Shown here: piece by piece, positions 60,348 to 64,000 of the stretch | Numbering within the stretch: position 1 is the stretch's first letter | How the letters are laid out: each line of letters opens with the position of its first letter | Assembly: GCF_030064165.1 (NCBI RefSeq) | Contig: NZ_CP125947.1 | Coordinates: forward strand, 3,038,001-3,102,000 | DNA length: 64,000 nt | Reading direction: 5' to 3' | Source: Comamonas resistens | GTDB lineage: Bacteria > Pseudomonadota > Gammaproteobacteria > Burkholderiales > Burkholderiaceae_C | The notes under the pieces: generated by a model | Told to the model about the DNA's origin: nothing | The model's input: only the letters and a program-made list of their open reading frames with translations | Databases searched by the model: none | Made by a program: the position numbers and the translations under genes

Positions 60348-61442
60348 ATGTCATTGCTACAAGCTTCTTCAAAGATTGCCATTCTGGGCGGCGGCCTCAT
60401 GGGTCGCCTGCTGTCGCTGGCCCTGGCCCAGCGCGGTCACAAGATCGATCTCTATGACGCCCACGGCCCCGAGGGCGATGGCTCCGCCGCACGCGTGGCA
60501 GCGGCCATGCTGGCCCCGCTGGCCGAGTCGGCCATCACCGAGCCCGGCGTGGTGCGCATGGGCCAGCATGGCCTCAAGCGCTGGCCGGAACTGATCGGCC
60601 AGCTGAGCCAGCATGTGTTTCTGCAGCAAAACGGTACGCTGATTCTCTGGCACCGCCAGGATCAGCCCGATGCCGCACGCTTCTTCGGCCTGCTGGAGAA
60701 AAACCGCCGCATCAATCCCAGCCTGCCAGCCATGGAGGAAAAGACAGGCGCGGCGCTGCACGAGTGTGAACCGGCCCTGCAGGGACGTTTCAACCGGGCC
60801 GTCTATCTGCCCGGCGAAGGCCAGCTGGACAACCGCCAGTTGCTGGCCGCCCTGGTGGACAGGCTCGCAAACCTGGGCGTCGCCATGCACTGGAACAGTC
60901 CCCGCGAGATCAGCGACCTGCGCCCCGGCGAGGTAGATCAGCCCGACTTTGTCTTTGACTGCCGCGGCCTGGGTGCACGCACGCAGTGGAAGGACTTGCG
61001 CGGCATTCGCGGCGAGGTGGTACGCATCCATGCGCCTGAAGTCACACTCGCCCGCCCCACGCGCCTGATCCACCCGCGCTATCCCATCTACATCGCGCCC
61101 AAGGAAGACCATCTGTTCGTGATCGGCGCGACCGAGATCGAATCCGACGATATGTCGCCCGCCAGCGTACGCTCGACGCTGGAGCTGCTGTCGGCGGCCT
61201 ACACCGTGCACTCGGGCTTTGCCGAAGGCCGCATCATCGAGATCGCCACGCAATGCCGCCCCACCCTGCCCGATAATCTGCCCGCCGTGCGCCTGCTGGC
61301 TCCGCGTGTCATGGAGATCAACGGCCTGTACCGCCACGGCTTCATGATCTCGCCAGCCATGCTGGATGTGGTGCTGGAGCTGATCGACCTCAATGACTCG
61401 CCGCTGGCGCGCGAGTTCGACGTTGCCATTCACCGAGCCTGA
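60348..61442 (+). CDS. thiO: FAD-dependent glycine oxidase for thiazole synthesis
   Basis: A 364-residue flavoenzyme. FAD-binding Rossmann motif ILGGGLMGRLLSLALAQRGHKIDLYD at about 11-36 and a second part near 275-330 (NLPAVRLLAPRVMEINGLYRHGFMISPAMLDVVLE). ThiO oxidises glycine to dehydroglycine, which ThiG uses. The ATG at 60348 is preferred to an in-frame TTG two codons earlier; no ribosome-binding site is obvious because copy C ends there. First of thiO-S-G-E. Confidence 0.93.
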   Translation: MSLLQASSKIAILGGGLMGRLLSLALAQRGHKIDLYDAHGPEGDGSAARVAAAMLAPLAESAITEPGVVRMGQHGLKRWPELIGQLSQHVFLQQNGTLILWHRQDQPDAARFFGLLEKNRRINPSLPAMEEKTGAALHECEPALQGRFNRAVYLPGEGQLDNRQLLAALVDRLANLGVAMHWNSPREISDLRPGEVDQPDFVFDCRGLGARTQWKDLRGIRGEVVRIHAPEVTLARPTRLIHPRYPIYIAPKEDHLFVIGATEIESDDMSPASVRSTLELLSAAYTVHSGFAEGRIIEIATQCRPTLPDNLPAVRLLAPRVMEINGLYRHGFMISPAMLDVVLELIDLNDSPLAREFDVAIHRA

Positions 61443-61535
61443 ACTTTGGTGCACAGCACTTGTTCCCCCGGCGCGCACAAGCAGCACTGCGCTGCGGTTT
61501 AAGTTAGCGCCAGCCTATTTTTCCGTTTTGAAGCC

Positions 61536-61733
61536 ATGAAGATCATCCTCAACCAGCAAGCCACCGAACTGCAAGCCAACGCCACGGTGGCCGATGCGCT
61601 GGCACAAATGCAGGCCAAGCCGCCATTCGCCGTGGCGGTGAACACCGCGTTTGTGCCCAAAAGCCGCTATGCGGCCCATGCGTTGAACGAGGGTGACAAG
61701 ATGGAAGTCATCTCGCCAGTGACGGGTGGATGA
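61536..61733 (+). CDS. thiS: Sulfur carrier protein ThiS
   Basis: A 65-residue ubiquitin-like protein ending SPVTGG; the C-terminal Gly-Gly is converted to thiocarboxylate and gives sulfur to the thiazole. MKIILNQQATELQANATVADALAQM fits ThiS. It lies 93 bp after thiO. A G/C-run repeat begins right at its stop. Confidence 0.95.
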   Translation: MKIILNQQATELQANATVADALAQMQAKPPFAVAVNTAFVPKSRYAAHALNEGDKMEVISPVTGG

Positions 61734-61734
61734 C

Positions 61735-61835
61735 CCCCTGAGTCGCTACGCGCCTTCCCCCAAGGGGGACGACGCCTTCGCTGCGGGTCGGCCCTTGCTC
61801 GGCATCCTTGGCTTGGGCCGCGTCAGCTTCAGGTA
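61735..61835. repeat. G/C-run intergenic repeat (copy 4 of 4, opposite orientation)
   Basis: Starts CCCCCTGAG right after the thiS stop, then CTTCCCCCAAGGGGG, and ends with TCGCTGCGGGTCGGCCC and variants. It looks like an inverted relative of the copies at 9.1 and 40.5 kb. It lies between thiS and thiG on the thi mRNA. Confidence 0.7.
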
Positions 61836-61871
61836 CAGCGGGCCGCAATTTGAAGATTGAAGAGAAAAATC

Positions 61872-62690
61872 ATGAACCATTCGAAAACCACCGCCGACGA
61901 CGCCCTGGTCCTCTACGGCCAGCGCTTTGAAAGCCGCTTGCTGCTGGGCACTTCGCGCTATCCCTCGCCTGCGATTCTGGAAGCGGCAGTGGAGCGCTCC
62001 AAGCCCGCCATGGTCACCGCTTCGCTGCGCCGCCAGGGCAGCAACGCGGCCGATGCCGCCGAAAACGGTGCCAGCTTCTGGGAGCTGCTGCGCAAGCTCA
62101 ATGTGCCCGTGCTGCCCAATACCGCGGGCTGCATGACGATCCAGGAGGCCGTGACCACAGCCCAGATGGCGCGCGAAGTCTTCGACACGCCATGGATCAA
62201 GCTGGAGCTGATCGGTGACGACTACACGCTGCAGCCCGACACACTGAACTTAGTCGAAGCCGCTTCCATCCTCATCAAGGACGGCTTCCAGGTTCTGCCC
62301 TACACCACTTATGACCTGGTGCTGTGCCAGAAGCTGGTGGACGTGGGCTGCCAGGCTGTCATGCCCTGGGCGGCCCCCATTGGCACGGGCCGCGGCCCCA
62401 TCAACCCCTATGCGATGAAGATGCTGCGCGAGCGCCTGAACGTGCCGCTGATCGTGGATGCCGGCCTGGGCCTGCCCTCGCACGCCTGCTCCGTCATGGA
62501 GTGGGGCTATGACGCCGTGCTGCTGAACACCGCCGTGGCCCTGTCCGAAGACCCCGTGGCCATGGCCGGCGCCTTCTCCGATGCCGTCAATGCCGGCCAC
62601 GCCGCTTACCGCGCCGGCGCCATGACCGAACAGACCGCCGCCCAGCCCAGCACCCCGGTGCTGGGCACGCCCTTCTGGCATCAGGAATAA
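61872..62690 (+). CDS. thiG: Thiazole synthase ThiG
   Basis: A 272-residue TIM-barrel enzyme that condenses DXP, dehydroglycine and ThiS-thiocarboxylate. The Schiff-base lysine is K110 in TPWIKLELIGDDYTL. Other family marks: LLLGTSRYPSP, LPNTAGCMTIQEAV, MPWAAPIGTGRGP and DAGLGLPSHACSVMEWGYDAVLLNTAVA. The start at 61872 is chosen; an in-frame TTG five codons up is less likely. Ends six bases before palindromic element D. Confidence 0.96.
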   Translation: MNHSKTTADDALVLYGQRFESRLLLGTSRYPSPAILEAAVERSKPAMVTASLRRQGSNAADAAENGASFWELLRKLNVPVLPNTAGCMTIQEAVTTAQMAREVFDTPWIKLELIGDDYTLQPDTLNLVEAASILIKDGFQVLPYTTYDLVLCQKLVDVGCQAVMPWAAPIGTGRGPINPYAMKMLRERLNVPLIVDAGLGLPSHACSVMEWGYDAVLLNTAVALSEDPVAMAGAFSDAVNAGHAAYRAGAMTEQTAAQPSTPVLGTPFWHQE

Positions 62691-62695
62691 AGCAC

Positions 62696-62771
62696 GACCT
62701 ACGCACATCAGACTCAAGCAAGGGCTTCGCCTCAGGGAAGCCGTCCTGATCCGTTCTTGTTTGCGCAAGTC
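62696..62771. repeat. 76-bp palindromic element, copy D
   Basis: GACCTACGCACA to TTTGCGCAAGTC, with GGGCTTCGCCTCAGGGAAGCC in the centre. It begins six bases after the thiG stop and lies 12 bp before copy E. Confidence 0.9.
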
Positions 62772-62783
62772 CCATAACGGCAC

Positions 62784-62859
62784 GACTTACGCAAATCAGG
62801 TTCAAGCAAGACATTTCCTCCATGGGAACGCTCCTTGTGCATCCTTGTTTGCGTAAGTC
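62784..62859. repeat. 76-bp palindromic element, copy E
   Basis: Perfect 12-bp inverted ends GACTTACGCAAA (62784-62795) and TTTGCGTAAGTC (62848-62859). It ends 14 bases before the thiE start codon, so the thiE ribosome-binding site (AAAGG) lies just past the hairpin. Confidence 0.93.
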
Positions 62860-62873
62860 ATAAAAGGTTTCTC

Positions 62874-63812
62874 ATGGACACCCAAGAAATTCAGGCCCTG
62901 GCTCAAGCCATCATTCATCAGCACGGCGCCACCTTTGGCGCACAGCTGCACCACGATGCCAACTCGGTGGAGCTGACACCCCAGCCCGTACCGCCCGCCA
63001 TGCGCCAGGAGCCCGCCTATCTGGCAGCGCTGCAGGCTTGCAGCAGTCTGGGTTTCATTGCGGTGGATGCCGAGACCCTGGCCCAGGCCTGGCAGCGCCA
63101 GAGCGAGCGCACCCAGCAGTTCGACATCACGCACTGGCCCGATGACCCGCGCGACTTCGGCCTCAGCGGCGGCGACCCCGCACAGGCTTTTGCCCATTGC
63201 CCGCGCGAGCTGGGCCTCTACGGCGTGCTGCCCACGGCCGAATGGGTGGGCCGCATGGCCCGCGCCGGCGTGCCCACGGTGCAGCTGCGCTTCAAGTCCG
63301 ACGACAAGGCTGCAGTCGCCGCCGAGGTCAAGGCCGCCGTCGAAGCCGTCAAGGGTACGAAGGCACGCCTGTTCATCAATGACCACTGGCAGGCTGCGCT
63401 GGACGCAGGCGCCTACGGCATTCACGTCGGCCAGGAAGACCTGGATGTGATCGGCGCGCGTGACCTGGAGACGATTCGCACCTCGGGCACGCGCTTTGGC
63501 GTGTCCACCCATGGCTATGCCGAGATGGTGCGCGCCCATGCCGTGCAGCCCAGCTATATCGCCCTGGGTGCCGTCTTCCCAACCACGCTCAAAAAGATGG
63601 CCACCGCCCCGCAAGGTCTGTCGCGTCTGGCCGCCTATGTGCGCCTAATGCAGCATTACCCGCTGGTGGCCATAGGCGGTATTTCCGAGGACTTGTTCCC
63701 CGCCGTACGCGCCACGGGCGTGGGCTCGATTGCCGTGGTGCGAGCGCTGGTCAATGCCCCCGACCCCGAAGGCGCCGCACGCGACCTGATGGCGCGCATG
63801 AATCAGGCATAA
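62874..63812 (+). CDS. thiE: Thiamine-phosphate synthase with N-terminal extension
   Basis: A 312-residue protein. The TIM-barrel ThiE core spans about 115-312: LYGVLPTAEWVGRMARAGVPTVQLRFK, LFINDHWQAALDAGAYGIHVGQEDLD, GVSTHGYAEM, YIALGAVFPTTLKK, LVAIGGISED. It joins HMP-PP and thiazole-P into thiamine phosphate. The first ~110 residues (ending WPDDPRDFGL...HCPRELG) are not in standard ~210-residue ThiE; I recall similar extensions in Burkholderiales. The start at 62874 has AAAGG six bases upstream; an earlier in-frame ATG at 62835 would fall inside palindromic element E. Confidence 0.93.
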   Translation: MDTQEIQALAQAIIHQHGATFGAQLHHDANSVELTPQPVPPAMRQEPAYLAALQACSSLGFIAVDAETLAQAWQRQSERTQQFDITHWPDDPRDFGLSGGDPAQAFAHCPRELGLYGVLPTAEWVGRMARAGVPTVQLRFKSDDKAAVAAEVKAAVEAVKGTKARLFINDHWQAALDAGAYGIHVGQEDLDVIGARDLETIRTSGTRFGVSTHGYAEMVRAHAVQPSYIALGAVFPTTLKKMATAPQGLSRLAAYVRLMQHYPLVAIGGISEDLFPAVRATGVGSIAVVRALVNAPDPEGAARDLMARMNQA

Positions 63813-63853
63813 AACAGCCGCTATCGCTTGCTGGCACTGCGCAATGCACTATC

Positions 63854-63884
63854 AAAAAAGGACTCTTCAGGGAGTCCTTTTTTT
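63854..63884. terminator. Bidirectional terminator after thiE
   Basis: AAAAAAGGACTC (63854-63865), loop TTCAGG, GAGTCCTTTTTT (63872-63883): 12-bp stem with U-tracts both ways. It ends the thi operon and can also serve the minus-strand gene that enters from the right edge. Confidence 0.93.
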
Positions 63885-63925
63885 ATTGAAAGCAAAGAGG
63901 TTTTCCGGCTTGCCGAAGCGCGTCA

Positions 63926-64000
63926 CTATGGCATGCCATTGGTTCCGCTTCGGCTTGGGATCAGCTGGTTGCTATAGGCCGCCTGAACCACCTCCACTCG
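63926..64000 (-). CDS. C-terminal 24 residues of a gene cut by the right window edge
   Basis: The minus strand is open from the edge and ends with a TAG at 63926-63928 after ...VQAAYSNQLIPSRSG.... Only 24 codons are seen, so no family can be named. The bidirectional terminator at 63854-63884, just beyond it, supports a real gene ending here. Confidence 0.35.
   Translation of the reverse strand, partial: RVEVVQAAYSNQLIPSRSGTNGMP

Noticed and set aside
56209..62859. The 76-bp elements as rho-independent terminators
   Set aside because: They lack U-tracts, recur with constant length and ends, and lie within operons as well as between them.

Overview
This is a GC-rich, densely coded bacterial chromosome segment with no rRNA, tRNA, CRISPR array, phage or insertion-sequence transposase that I can see. 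Gene content and style (PaaX-type regulator, several fatty-acid/aromatic acyl-CoA modules, branched-chain-type ABC importers, CytX-thiD-thiO-thiS-thiG-thiE, long Burkholderiales-type ThiE, SelO-MsrB, YciB-BolA-parvulin) point to Burkholderiales, family Comamonadaceae, most likely Comamonas. The genus is an inference from protein style, not from a marker gene.

Layout. 0-6.7 kb: a truncated quinone-type oxidoreductase, hotdog thioesterase, SDR, an Ogt-type DNA methyltransferase sharing a double LexA-like box with a divergent small gene, and an acyl-CoA ligase (broken by one in-frame TAG) plus crotonase pair next to a PaaX-like regulator. 7-13.4 kb: an rRNA-type methyltransferase, a NitT/TauT-type ABC importer, and a divergent TctD/TctE-like two-component pair. 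13.4-19.5 kb: a TPP-riboswitch-controlled six-gene operon of LuxE-like and LuxC-like carboxylate-reducing enzymes, a complete ABC importer and an SDR. 19.6-23 kb: esterase, deaminase, CynX-type MFS, DUF4148 protein. 23.1-25.2 kb: an RNA-repair pair (ATP-dependent RNA ligase and HD-Pnk). 26-29.3 kb: PhnDCE-like ABC importer with a fused permease. 29.3-34.1 kb: two MFS proteins, a patatin lipoprotein, an NTF2-like protein. 34.2-49.7 kb: acyl-CoA dehydrogenase, thiolase, FadB-like enzyme, a six-gene Liv-type importer with duplicated binding proteins, a lone DUF4123 gene with a small Cys-rich partner, and an acyl-CoA ligase. 50-56.2 kb: SelO-MsrB, YciB-BolA-parvulin, and an ECF sigma / membrane partner / exported protein operon. 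56.4-63.9 kb: thiamine region with two more TPP riboswitches, cytX, thiD and thiOSGE.

Thiamine is the theme linking both halves. Three TPP aptamers control (i) thiO-S-G-E, (ii) the pyrimidine permease cytX and (iii) the luxE-luxC-ABC-SDR operon. The third has the logic of a salvage route: import a carboxylic acid, activate it (LuxE), reduce it to the aldehyde (LuxC), then reduce that to the alcohol (SDR). Because it is repressed by TPP, the likely products are the thiamine precursor alcohols HMP or hydroxyethylthiazole, made from oxidised thiamine breakdown products. I know of no description of this pathway, and it is my leading candidate for a new system.

Five copies of a 76-77 bp palindromic element with 12-bp inverted ends lie between 52 and 63 kb. 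Three of them are inside the thiO-S-G-E transcription unit, one being between its riboswitch and the thiO start codon. A second, G/C-run intergenic repeat family occurs four times.
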